Below, piece by piece: positions 10,114 to 19,375 of a stretch of DNA of 31,127 nucleotides. The stretch is from Chara braunii. Lineage: Eukaryota > Streptophyta > Charophyceae > Charales > Characeae. The stretch lies in NCBI GenBank assembly GCA_003427395.1, contig BFEA01000122.1, positions 2,142,216 through 2,173,342 on the forward strand. Reading direction: 5' to 3'. The notes under the pieces were generated by a model that was given only the letters and a program-made list of their open reading frames with translations, had not been told where the DNA came from and searched no databases. Position 1 is the stretch's first letter. Each line of letters opens with the position of its first letter. Position numbers and translations under genes: made by a program.

Positions 10114-10588
10114 CAGTCTTCCCCTGAACAAAACGCACGTGTGTGGTATATGAATATAACGCACGGGGTGCGTTGTATTCGTATACAACACACGTGCGTA
10201 ATGCTACGGATTTTAGGCACTAACTTCGGAACCCCCCCCCCGGAAAAAATCCAGTATATGTCGATACCTTTGCATGAATAGAGAAATGGTCACTCTCCAC
10301 TACTCACCAAATATTATAAACGTAAAAAAAATAAAAAAATCTGAATGAATATTTTACCAGAAAATGGACACATGCATCACCACTTTTTTTTGTCTATTGT
10401 GCATGTGTAGAGCAGTGGAGCAAGGGCCCAACTGTACGTACCAATCGAAAAGTCGGCCACACTACTTGCTGAGAGTTACATTTGAACAGTCATGCAGTCT
10501 TGGATCCCCATCTTGGCCCGACCAGCGAGAGAGAGAGGGGGCACAGCACTCTGAATATGAGTGTGGCACTGCAGACGGGCACGCGCGC

Positions 10589-10648
<60 letters not shown>

Positions 10649-10885
10649 AGAAGGAGCACTGCAGGGCACGCATTTTTGAAAATGAGCACGACATTCTGTA
10701 TGTTCTGTTTGAATCGAACACCCGTGTGTTCGAGTAGAACACACGTGTGTTCTATTCGAGCAGAACATACGTGGGTACTATTTGAATGTGCGTACTATTT
10801 GGATTTCAGGGGGCGACTTCAAAAAATCGACTTTTCCAGGGAAAGTTGAATACTACATACGTGCGTTTTGTTCGGGGGAAGACTG
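10114..10885. mobile_element. Non-autonomous Tc1/mariner-like element with TA duplication
   Basis: The left end CAGTCTTCCCCTGAACAAAA and the reverse complement of the right end CAGTCTTCCCCCGAACAAAA differ at one base in the first 20 and stay similar for about 35. TA flanks both sides (10112-10113 and 10886-10887). Ends starting CAGT and a TA duplication are typical of Tc1/mariner. Removing 10112-10885 rejoins a host repeat, GGGCATACTCACAC + TAGCACGTGCTTCCGC, which occurs uninterrupted at 10055 and 10921. The interior has no transposase, only CACGTG-rich inverted motifs and a GA microsatellite. Confidence 0.8.
10592..10647. repeat. GA microsatellite
   Basis: Uninterrupted alternating AG/GA lies inside the mariner-like element. 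All Arg-Glu and Ser-Leu repeat ORFs here come from it. Confidence 0.97.
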
Positions 10886-10918
10886 TAGCACGTGCTTCCG
10901 CAAATTTTAGGTATGTGA

Positions 10919-11091
10919 GAGCATACTCACACTAGCACGTACTTCAGCAAATTTTACGTATGTGAATTTGCATTTATATGGCACCTGCGGGTCACACTGG
11001 TCACCCGTTTGTTGCCCAAAGCAGAAAGGACAGGGTCGCGACCTGGCCTTGAGATGCGAAAATACGTTGTCTGCAGTCAGACAGCACAATG

Positions 11092-11130
<39 letters not shown>

Positions 11131-11350
11131 CGCTTCCAGAAAGCAGTAGAGGAAAAAGAAATACGATTTTGCGGGGAGCTCTGCGGGGAGCTCTGGAGGT
11201 CCCCGCAAAAATGTAAGCCCGTGGCTGTCCAGGCTGCTGACATTTATGTGCCCTTTTGTGTGAACACGCAAAAGACGTGCCTCTTGTGACCTGAAAAACT
11301 ACATAAAATTTGAGATTTTGCGAAAATGCGTGGTAGTGTGATTGTGCCCT
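10919..11350. mobile_element. Inverted-repeat element, family R1, copy 1
   Basis: The left end GAGCATACTCACACTAGCAC matches the reverse complement of the right end AGGGCACAATCACACTACCA in the core CA-ACTCACACTA-CACG, followed on both sides by C-GCAAA-TTT. The interior (from GGCACCTGCGGGTCACACTG) is closely repeated in copy 2. A T run of 36 lies at 11093-11128. The sequence GAATTTGC-TTTATATGG appears both inside the left end (about 10963) and just right of 11350. No transposase is seen. Confidence 0.65.
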
Positions 11351-11419
11351 GAATTTGCGTTTATATGGGTCTGGCTCCACCACTCTAGAAACCGGCCATT
11401 TCTCGAATCGTCAAGAGTG

Positions 11420-11731
11420 CCATGGGAGAGGAGGTTCTGACAACTCAAGAAATGCATTTTCGTGAGTGTGTTTCATGAGGCAGTGGAGCAAGGACGGATT
11501 CTCGCCATTTTCGTGAGTAGATACTGACAGCTCAAGAACCCCAATTCCAGACCTGGCGTCTAGAGTAAGTGGACCGCTCCACTTACTCTAGACGCCAGGT
11601 CTGGAATTGGGGTTCTTGAGCTGTCAGTATCTACTCACGAAAATGGCGAGAATCCGTCCTTGCTCCACTGCCTCATGAAACACACTCACGAAAATGCATT
11701 TCTTGAGTTGTCAGAACCTCCTTTCCCATGG
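11420..11731. repeat. 312-bp near-perfect palindrome
   Basis: Arms 11420-11573 and 11578-11731 (154 bp each) are reverse complements with one mismatch (11429 against 11722), separated by only four bases, CCGC. The outer ends read CCATGGGA and TCCCATGG. Transcription from either side would give a long hairpin RNA; as DNA it could extrude a cruciform. It may be a fold-back element or an inverted duplication. ORFs across it are mirrored shadows. Confidence 0.95.
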
Positions 11732-13376
11732 TGTGTAACGAACCACTTTCTGTTCCGCGCGATTTTCTGCGCGATGACAATGAGGGGTCCTAAGATGGGA
11801 AGGTTGGGCCAATTACGGGAGATCGGGATCAACGGGAAAATTGCATCGGTGTCCTCGCTTCTTCGTCTTTTTGCATCGCTTTTTTTCGGATGGCTGGGTT
11901 CAGAGCCGGGCGAGTCCCGGGATGGTCGTTTGAGTGGCTGGCGTGCCACCACGCGCACGATTGATAATGGTTGACGTTGCTTCTTTTTTTTTGGTTCTGC
12001 TGTCGGGTTTTCGGCGCGGAGATCGCACGGGAATTTTTGCTTCGTTCTTTTTGAATTTTCTTTTTAAATTCCTTTTCAAATCTTGTCGAGCCTTGACGGC
12101 TCTCGGAATGTCGGACTTTCTTTTCGGAATTTGTGCTTTATTGAAGTCCTTTTTGCATTAGTTAGGAATTTAGGAATTCGGGATTTCCTTTGCCGCGCGT
12201 TGCTTTTACTTGGGCGCTTCTTTTTGTGGCTGCAATGGAGCTCTGATTAGTCGGCGCCCTTAATCTTGTGTGTAACTGTAATTTTTGGGTAGGCGCTATT
12301 GTAACTGTATCTTTCTTCTTGAGCTTCATCTTTCCCGCCCTCTCTTTTCCTTTTTGCTGTGTCTGGTTAGCCTGCGGGCTGCATGATCGGATCGATGCAT
12401 GGAGAGTGGCTACGTCCTCCACGCCGCGGTCTGGTCATGCAGAACGTAGGCAATCCCTTCCCTTCTCTCTTCCTAAGTCCTTGCAATTTCGTGTTCTTCG
12501 CGCACGTATGCACGCTATAAATTTCGGCTGTGCGATTAGGTATCTCTCTTAAATAGTTGTTGGAAGCTCGGGGTAGCGCGATCAGTGAGGGTCGGCTCAC
12601 GAGCGAAGTAAGAGGTGAGTTGAAGTGGGAGTTGGGCGACCCGACGAGCTCGTGCCGAATGTGCGGGATTGACGTGTGGGGCTACGACGGACTGTAGCGC
12701 GCGGGCGAATCCGACGGGCACAGGTGGACTAAGCGGGGTGACAACTTCGTGGGTTCGTGTGTGACGACAGACTATCCGCATCGGAGAGAGAGAAAGAGCG
12801 AGAGAGAGAGTTGAGATGGATGGACGTGGAGTTGTAATTTTCTTTGTCTTTCTCAATCTTGTATATAAGTTTTGATTGCGGTTTGGGCAATTCGCCCTTA
12901 TGTTCTTCAGCATCTTCATCTCAACGTTGTATCCTACTCAGTCTCGATCCTTCCTCTTTTGTGTGTGTATTGGATAACTAAGTTCTGATGGAATGATATG
13001 CTTGTCGTTTTTGCCTAGTCATCGTCACTTTGATTTGATGTCGACATGATACAAGTTTGATGTTGTCACGGTGTATGATATATGCGATGTCATTTTGCAC
13101 GGACGGAAATGATTGTTTGTTGGATCGCTGAATGATTAGGTAATGGAGTGGTTGCCTGCGCCACGTGGAGATTTTGCATGAAGGATTGAACTCTCACTTT
13201 TACACAATAATCAGCCAACAGGCCTGTGTACGACCGAGCACCTCCGAGTCGTGTGCGCACGTGTAAGCGCGATCTGATCAGCGTGACCTACACGTGTCCA
13301 CACAGGGGCGATTCACGATCATTGACGAACGTGGCACCTCCGGTATTAGAATAAGCGTGAAATTTTCTTTTTGCAA
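11732..13376. other. No supported gene; possible promoter-bearing sequence
   Basis: This is pyrimidine-rich DNA with many short, mutually overlapping ORFs and no recognisable domain. A GA-rich stretch lies at 12785-12811. Just upstream of 13377 the run TTTTCTTTTTGCAAG resembles a 3' splice site. Homology to the 16.4-kb LTR is not evident except downstream (see 13463-14023). Confidence 0.5.
12862..12868 (+). promoter_or_regulatory. Candidate TATA box
   Basis: TATATAA followed by G lies about 600 bp upstream of the plus-strand coding remnant at 13463. It is the best TATA-like sequence in the preceding kilobase, but no other promoter element confirms it. Confidence 0.3.
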
Positions 13377-13462
13377 GGATTTGGGCCGATAGGAATTTGC
13401 GCCACCATACCCGGAAACTCCCTTGTCAATCGAAGCACTATCAGATACGTACACCGGAATGA

Positions 13463-13858
13463 GAAGATGCCGTACATCGTGGACGGGAGAGTTTTTGGGA
13501 TCCAGAATACTTTGAACACTGGGAGGAAGAGTATGTTAGGCTGAGATATCTGGAATTTCCCTGTCTAACCGAGAACCGACTATGCGTAAGGGACTTTCAC
13601 CGTGCTGTAACCAGCGACCCAAGGGCTCCCGACTACCCAACTAAGTATAACACTCAATATTTCATATCCCCCGGCTTCGTCGTTATCACCACCAATTTCC
13701 CTCCCTTCCGCATCCTCCTCCTATACCACCAGCTCACGGTGATTCCGTGGATGACACTCGCCACGTGTCCCCACCCGGAGGTCCGACTCATAGCAATCGC
13801 CATGCAAAAATTGCAAACGACGCGGCAACCGCCGAGCCTCTGGAAATACGGAGCCTAA
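13463..13858 (+). pseudogene. Coding remnant of an unrecognised family shared with the LTR ORF
   Basis: The frame is open for 131 codons from just after an in-frame TGA (13460-13462) to TAA (13856-13858). It has no early ATG, so it is an exon or a broken gene. Near its C-terminus it reads GFVVITTNFPPFRILLL, then LTVIPWMTLA. The minus-strand ORFs inside both LTRs read GFVIIDTHFPPYSVLL and LIVIPWRTLA at the same spacing. Upstream, FPCLTENRLCV parallels FPYNEGRTRVC of the LTR ORF. A second frame open at 13377-13547 (GICATIPGNSLVNRS) may be its N-terminal part after a frameshift. I do not recognise the family. Confidence 0.6.
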
Positions 13859-13923
13859 CCATAACACGCGACGACACTCGCCACGTGTCCCCACCCAGAG
13901 GTCCGACTCATAGAAATCGCCAC
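13753..13923 (+). repeat. 51-bp direct repeat, period 120
   Basis: GACACTCGCCACGTGTCCCC and the following 31 bases occur at 13753-13803 and 13873-13923 with two mismatches. The first copy lies inside the coding remnant (encoding MTLATC and beyond); the second follows its stop, so the end of the remnant was partly duplicated. Confidence 0.9.
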
Positions 13924-13993
13924 CCTTACGGATGGGCCTCTCCCGAACTGCCGCCACTAAAACAAGCGGATCAGACGACCTAGGATGCACTGC

Positions 13994-14023
13994 GCATGCC
14001 ATCTGCCTTATGTTGCACGACAT
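13994..14023 (+). repeat. 30-bp identity to the LTR leader, inverted
   Basis: The 30 bases beginning GCATGCCATCTGCCTTATG are the exact reverse complement of 29687-29716 in the right LTR. The left LTR (near 17438-17467) has a diverged version. The order relative to the coding remnant is the opposite of that in the LTR, so the locus is rearranged. From 14024 to 14200 nothing else is recognised. Confidence 0.8.
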
Positions 14024-14370
14024 TGACCGCCATCAGACCGAAAGTAACCCGTCCCTTAGCCTTATTGCACCTATGCCCCTGAACCCTCGCCACAGGAGAT
14101 CTCAGTTCTGACTTTCCCAAAAATCCTTAGCACACCCCTTTTCGCACTTCCAGGCCCACATCTCACTCCGATCAGGAAGTCGCGCTGGGCGTGAGGTTGG
14201 GCGTCACATGGCACTCTTGACGATTCGAGAGCTCCCGCCTGCGGCGGCGGGAGTTTGAAGGGAGGTATCTAGGACCTTCGAAAGTAGAGCATTTTTATGG
14301 AGTGCATTTGGAGTCTGGGCGGACAACAAGGTGCTGGCCATGTCGTGTAGCTCTCTCAAAGAGCGCTCTG

Positions 14371-14466
14371 ACATCCGAGAGGCCTTCTTGAGTTTGACCT
14401 TCTGGAGTAAGTGGAGCAACATCCGAGAGGCCTTCTTGAGTTTGATCTTCTAGAGTAAGTGGAGCG
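14371..14466 (+). repeat. 48-bp tandem duplication
   Basis: Copies at 14371-14418 and 14419-14466 both start ACATCCGAGAGGCCTTCTTG and differ at a few positions. The motif AGAGTAAGTGGAGC in the unit also occurs in the palindrome at 11420-11731. Near 14213 the sequence GGCACTCTTGACGATTCG is the reverse complement of the bases just before that palindrome. Confidence 0.85.
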
Positions 14467-14556
14467 ATGTTCTCTTTTTCAGTCGTTTTTAAAGTCTGAC
14501 AACTCTAGACTCACTCTAAAAAATCTGAGTGATTCTAGAGTAGTGGAGCGAGACCC

Positions 14557-15570
14557 TATGGCACCTACGGGTCACACTGGTCACCCTTTTGTTGCCCAAG
14601 GCAGAAAAGACAGGGTCGCGACCTGGCCTTGAGATGCGAAAATACGTTGTCTGCAGTCAGACAGCACAATGCACTTTTTTTTTGTTTTGTTTTTTTGCTT
14701 CCAGAAAGCAGTAGAGGAAAAAGAAATACGATTTTGTGGGGAGCTCTGGAGCACGGTTCCACTACCGAAGGAGTAAGGTAAATTGTGTCCTAGAAACACC
14801 TTTAGGACATCTGGGGGACATCGTCTAACTACTGATGCAGCAGAATCGGATGGCAGAGAAATTGCGAGGGATTTATATTATGAAGTGGTGTTTTTTTTTT
14901 TTTTGGTGCTTTTTCTTTCCAGTTCCGAAGAATGGGAGGTGGGAAAAAAAAATAGAAAGACTCATTTTGATTGGCAGCTCCTCAAAAGATGAAAAAAATC
15001 AAGTACTCGAAGAGCATGTTTTTGAACCCCTTCTTTTTCCTGGTCAATTGTTAACCCCATTCAGTACTTTGATTTTCTCTCAAGATATACGAAATGCACG
15101 CTTCAGCATGGCAACCGTCAGAGAAGGGAGTCCCATCAGGCACACGAAGGGACTCCCTCGCACGCGAGACTGCAACAGTCATGCACCACTCTGTCCTGAT
15201 TAGGCATTGGCTGGGTGGGGAGCAGGGGGAGGAGACGGGAGGGTTAGTGGGACGACAACACTTTCAAAAGTCGGTCTTTTTCCCATCTTGGGAAATGTAA
15301 CGTCGCCATTTTTTTTTTTTTTAAGTCTTTAAAATTATTTTTCTTCCTTTTCTTACAGTGCCGCACAGGTCCAAATAGGCCATGACTCGTGTGCTAGTGG
15401 AACCGTGCCCCTGGAGGTCCCCGCAAAATATGTAAGCCCGCGGCTGTCCAGGCCGCTGACATTTAGGTGCCCTTTTGTGTGAACACGCAAAATACGTGTC
15501 TCTTGTGACCCGAAAAACTACATAAAATTTACAATTTTGCGAAAGTACGTGGTAGTGTGAGTGTGCCCTT
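14557..15570. mobile_element. Family R1, copy 2, interrupted by an insertion
   Basis: 14557-14750 matches copy 1 from GGCACCT-CGGGTCACACTG to GGGGAGCTCTGGA. 15411-15570 continues it from GGTCCCCGCAAAA to the right end AGTGTGCCC. Copy 1 shows these two parts joined. The left inverted end is missing here. Divergence between copies is modest by eye. Confidence 0.75.
14751..15410. mobile_element. 660-bp inverted-repeat insertion with CTGGA duplication
   Basis: The insert starts GCACGGTTCCACTA and ends TAGTGGAACCGTGC plus CC. CTGGA flanks both sides (14746-14750 and 15411-15415) but occurs once in the uninterrupted copy at 11190. This supports a DNA transposon with short terminal inverted repeats and a 5-bp duplication, though the two extra C at the right end leave the exact boundary open. 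ORFs inside (for example 14835-15203) show no transposase motif. Confidence 0.65.
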
Positions 15571-15996
15571 AGTGGGTAAGGCAAGCAAGTGGCATTCAGG
15601 ATTGAACCTCAGTTCAATCGCCGCTGGGGCCTCATGTACCTTCCTGGGCATGCTTGGCGCCCAACACCTAGAGATAGCCCGTTGGTCCCCCCAATTGGCA
15701 TTCAAAAGCAGTCTCTGCTAATGTTCATAGGGGAAGGGATAATGGAGGAGGCACAACGACTGGCAACTCAGATGATGCTCAATGGCTCTGTTGCCGACTG
15801 TCCCGCACTGGGGGTTCCTTGAAGGCAATAAGGCCACCCTGGGCTGAAAAGGCCATCTGGTGTCAGATCAGACACAAGATTCAATTACGTGTGTTCGTAA
15901 GTCCGATGATAATACCTCAAGGTCAAGTCCGATGATAACACCTCAAGGTCATTGCCCTTAATTATAATAATAGTAATAATAATAATAATAATAACA
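15571..15996 (+). mobile_element. Possible tRNA-derived SINE with TAA-repeat tail
   Basis: The head has TAAGGCAAGCAAGTGG (15576) like an A box and CAGTTCAATCGCC (15612) like a B box, about 35 bases apart as in tRNA genes. The sequence ends in a (TAA)n tail at about 15962-15994. A 26-bp unit, AAGTCCGATGATAATACCTC and six more bases, is duplicated at 15899-15950. The box matches are weak, so this is tentative. Confidence 0.3.
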
Positions 15997-16436
15997 AATC
16001 TTGACAAATTGAGCGTTAGTCATCGCTGCACTAATTCCCATTCAATAGCTGTCAGATGCACTCACGAAAACGTCTAGAGTGCACTACTCTAAACTCGTAA
16101 AAACTTTCAAGAGTGGTTCTAGAGTTGTCAGAGTGACTGTCACGAAAACTCCTAAAATCTACGCATCGCTTAACTTGCTCTAGTTGCTTCGTCACGTTCT
16201 GAGGGCCTCGCCGCACCACTATTGAAAATGCGATTTTTCACAGTTTGTCCTCGCCACACAGCCTGCCGAAGTCGGAGACCTGAAGAAAATTTGCCAGTTG
16301 TCAGAGAATGCTTCTCAACACCTCCTGTCGAAAGTTGTTCAATCCCCAGCCGTCTACTCCGACGCTTTCGATACTCCTCGGCTGCGCCGTCGACTTCCCT
16401 TCGAAATTTGGTAAGTGGGGGTATATGTGACGCGCT
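15997..16436. other. MITE-family fragments, no gene
   Basis: This segment has the CTCACGAAAA, CTAGAGT and GAGGGCCTCGCCGCACCACT motifs seen in the small inverted-repeat elements at 8.6-10.0 and 11.4 kb. It abuts the left LTR boundary. No coding sequence is supported. Confidence 0.45.
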
Positions 16437-16803
16437 AACCTCACACCCTCTTCTGTCTTCTGTTCGGAGTGATAAGAGTGCGGAAAGAAGGCCCAGAAAA
16501 ACAGCAAGATGGGGTGTGCCAAGGATTTTTGGAAAATTGAGTGTGGGGACACAGACAGAACTGAAATCCCCCGTGTTGGTCTGATGAAGTAGGTCGGTTG
16601 CTTTCGTGCATCGCAGAATGCGCGCGGCCACGGTGCGAAAATAAAAAAAATCAAAATTCAATCCAAAAAGTATTATCGAGCTTCCCACCGCGCTACGGAT
16701 CTTCGTTTAGAGCGGAAGGGCTTCGGCACACTCCGCGTGTCCCGTTTCTGTATCAAGTCCCGACGTCGCTCGGTGGTCAGTTTCGAGTCCGACGTGGATG
16801 GTC

Positions 16804-17196
16804 TCAGCCGCGTGGCTTTTTCCTTGCCTCGTCTTCACTCCGTATCCGGTAGTGAAAGCCCTTTGATTCGTAGCGATCGAAACGCTGACACTCAGTGCAC
16901 ATGGTTCGAGGCCAATGGGGCGCCACTTCCATCCACGGAATGACGATCAGCTCGTTAAATGGCAACCGTACTGAGTAGGGTGAGGAGTGCGTATCGATAA
17001 TGACAAATCCCGCATCCACGAACCCGGAACAACGATTTTTGGGAGGGAAGTAATATTGTCCGCCAATCCGTGCGACAGCTTCTCGTACGTCCCACTCGCA
17101 AACACGTGTCCTTCCCTCATTGTAAGGGAAGGGGCGGGTTGGCGAGCGAGATCCGGGAGGCTGGCGCCCGATCGAGGAGCGGCCGTTAGTCCACAT
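16804..17196 (-). pseudogene. LTR-encoded ORF, left copy (frameshifted)
   Basis: 130 residues starting MWTNGRSSIGRQ. It matches the right-copy ORF at about 100 of the first 120 positions, then leaves frame near 16815-16822 where the two LTRs differ by an indel. It has GGQYYFP, GFVDAGFVIIDT, LIVIPW and CTECQRFDRYESK. Most base differences between the copies change the residue, so there is no sign that protein function was kept after insertion. The family is unknown to me; see the right copy. Confidence 0.5.
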
Positions 17197-17806
17197 ATCA
17201 AGTAATGAAAATGAGTTTGCAAAAGTCGCGAGACGTCATCAAAAAACACTATCGAAAAAAGAACTAACTAGTATTTTCCTTCCCTTCGACACGAGGGAGA
17301 CATCTTTCATAGCCCATGCAACCATGCAGATAGTCGGGTTGGGGTTTCGAGGGATCAACCCGCGACTCAGTTTCAGTAGATCAGATCGACAAAAATCCGA
17401 GGCGCCTGGCTTTTTCGAGGCGGCCCCACAAACAGTCTGCAGATGTCGTGGAGCATAAGGCAGATGGCATGCGCACTGCATACAGGATGACAGATCTAAA
17501 CACTCTTGCATTCTCGAACAAAATCTTGTTAAGATCTGTGTCTAATCAATGCGAAAATACAAGCATCTTTATACATACATCCACTGTGGAGGGTGCGAAA
17601 ATGACAACGATGCACACGCCAGAAGTGGATCGGGGGATTATACACACGCATCCACCGTTCACAAGACAAGGTGATGGGGTTCCCTTGCATTCGGGGATTA
17701 CCCAGGAAACTAATGGAAGAGTTTCGGAAGAAGTTCTTCTTCGCAGGGAGTCACAAGAGTTCACTTCGGTTCGCAGGAGAGACGAACTCGTAACACATCG
17801 TCCTTC

Positions 17807-17810
<4 letters not shown>

Positions 17811-17881
<71 letters not shown>
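17811..17881. repeat. GA microsatellite, left LTR
   Basis: About 71 bases of GA. The homologous tract in the right LTR is longer, so the tract changed length after insertion. It lies in the inferred transcript leader as a CU run. Confidence 0.97.
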
Positions 17882-17884
<3 letters not shown>

Positions 17885-18256
17885 AAGAATGTCGAGATGG
17901 GAGACATCAAAATCCAACAAGGGAACATTCGGTTTTGCAGCCATGAACTCACACCAAAAAAATGATCCGCAATGAAGGCGCATTCCACTCCACTCTAATT
18001 ATCGATACTCATACCCGCACCGACGATCCCGGCCGTCGCGTGCTAACTTCCGCCACTGCGATCGTCACCCCGCTGACGCAGACTCGACTCGGCTCGCCTA
18101 GATCCCACAGNCCGTCTTGGTGATCAAACGTGCAACCGGCCAGTGTACAGTCAGCCCGACAGGACTTTTTGACTCGCACCAAATGCATCACCTAGCCACT
18201 GCTTCCCGGAAGCTGGCTTGCGAGTGGAAAGAGAGCTTTGCAGGCGCGCTTGCGGA

Positions 18257-18263
18257 ATTTATA
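18257..18263 (-). promoter_or_regulatory. LTR TATA box, left copy
   Basis: Minus-strand TATAAAT, identical in the right LTR. Transcription would begin roughly 25-30 bases to the left, near 18230. Confidence 0.55.
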
Positions 18264-18382
18264 GTTGCGAGAAAGGAGATAGATGGGGGAGAAGACAGAG
18301 GAGAAATCGAAGTGTAAGAGGAAAAGGTTCAGCGAGGTGTGCTCAAGGGAAGCTATGTAGATCCTTCGGACCCCGATATTCA

Positions 18383-18439
18383 ACCAATCAGATTCGTCGC
18401 GCAACAAGAAGATCCTTTTGCTCAACGCGTCTGATTGGT
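18383..18439 (-). promoter_or_regulatory. Inverted pair of CCAAT boxes, left LTR
   Basis: ACCAATCAGA at 18383-18392 and its exact reverse complement TCTGATTGGT at 18430-18439 sit about 120-180 bases upstream of the TATA box. The same pair is kept in the right LTR. CCAAT boxes of this form bind NF-Y-type factors. Confidence 0.5.
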
Positions 18440-18830
18440 GAGCAAGGGTAATCGGAGGATCAACCGGGCTTCGTAAGCTAAGGTTGAAGAGCGAGAAGGA
18501 ACGAGGCGCGAGAAGCAGCATGAGACGGGTCCAAGATTCAGATGATCAAGAAGGGGAAACAGGCGCGCAAAAAGCAGAGAGAGAGAGAGAGAGGGAAAAA
18601 CAGTTGCGATATGAGAAGAAGAGGAGGGGGAAGGGAGAGAGAAGAGAGCGCGGGGGAAGAAGGACGCGGTAAATAAGGAGGAGGAAACTCGCATGCGCGA
18701 CGCCGACACCAAGAGAAAATAAGGCACCAAAACATTTACAACTTGCCTATGTCCTACACCAATTCAAAAATTGAAATCACCATATCCGCGCGCGAAAGTC
18801 GACGCGGGAAAAGAAAGTCCTATGCCTATC

Positions 18831-19375
18831 CGTATTCTCACAAAATTCCTAGAGTTTTCTCCGTCGTGACCGAGAACATACATGCAAAGAAAAAGAGACG
18901 TCGGGTTCCGCTTATTCCGGAATTCCTAACTGTCGAGCCCGATTCCCAGTGCGCTCACTAAGGCGCGCATAATTTCCCCTGCATTTCCCGAATTACAAAA
19001 AGCAGAATTCCAAGGACCAATGGAACTTTTGAAAAATGGGTGCCTAAACAAAGCACCGGAAATCAAGAAAAGCGACAGGGGCTTTGTTGGGTCGGTATGA
19101 TACAAAAAAAAGGGGGGGGAATTGAGTCAAGGGGTACGAAAGATAGCACGGGGTCGGAAAGTGGTTCGTCACATATGCGACACGCAGGGGGTTTCAAAAC
19201 TATGTGATCTCCTGATTGCATGAAAGACCTTGAACCAAGTAAGTAAGAGGAGACGAAGAAACAGGAAGAAGTAGGAGGTCAAATCAGCACGATGAGCTGG
19301 CGACAACATCTGCGGCAAGATCTCTGTGAAGTATGCCGGCTCATGCTGTTTCGGATCCCGTTTCCTGCAGTCCTG
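18831..19375. other. LTR end or internal non-coding DNA, undefined
   Basis: The right LTR cannot be compared here because the window stops. A plus-strand run of A8 followed by G8 lies at about 19104-19119, and purine-rich AGGAGACGAAGAAACAGGAAG at about 19249; these are on the wrong strand to be the element's polypurine tract. No gene is supported. Confidence 0.4.

Larger units (their letters stand above)
16437..18830 (-). repeat. Left (3') LTR
   Basis: It matches the right LTR from AACCTCACACCCT at 16437 to at least 18830, the point aligned with the window end; its true right limit is unknown and may be several hundred bases further. A purine tract on the minus strand at 19386-19398 followed by TTGCATATG is one candidate polypurine tract and LTR start, which would make the LTR about 2.95 kb; this is weak. 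Ends are not an obvious TG...CA pair. Compared with the right copy it lacks the 888-bp insertion and about 36 bp near 17975. Confidence 0.85.

Noticed and set aside
10364-10849. 161-residue plus-strand ORF and overlapping minus-strand ORFs
   Set aside because: They are translations of the GA microsatellite inside the mariner-like element.
11660-11974. ORFs at the palindrome (plus 11660-11974, minus 11686-11958)
   Set aside because: Part of each lies in the mirrored arm; no domain is seen.
12858-12868. 12.0-13.4 kb as a solo LTR with promoter
   Set aside because: A TATA-like box and downstream shared ORF are suggestive, but I could not find nucleotide similarity to the LTR promoter region or matching ends.
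16947-17249. 100-residue minus-strand ORF overlapping the LTR ORF (and 28299-28553)
   Set aside because: It is a shifted frame of the same region; the frame at 16804-17196 is the one with protein-level similarity to the 13.5-kb remnant.
17448-17975. Plus-strand 175-residue ORF, with a 202-residue counterpart at 29614-30222
   Set aside because: It is antisense to the element, runs into a GA microsatellite giving Arg-Glu repeats, and is present twice only because the LTR is. Differences between copies change residues freely.
17546-17983. Minus-strand ORF with a Ser-Leu run in the LTR
   Set aside because: The open frame depends on the CU tract length; in the right LTR the tract changes the frame and splits it.
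19104-19119. A8G8 run as a polypurine tract
   Set aside because: It is purine on the plus strand, while the element is on the minus strand and needs purines there next to its 3' LTR.
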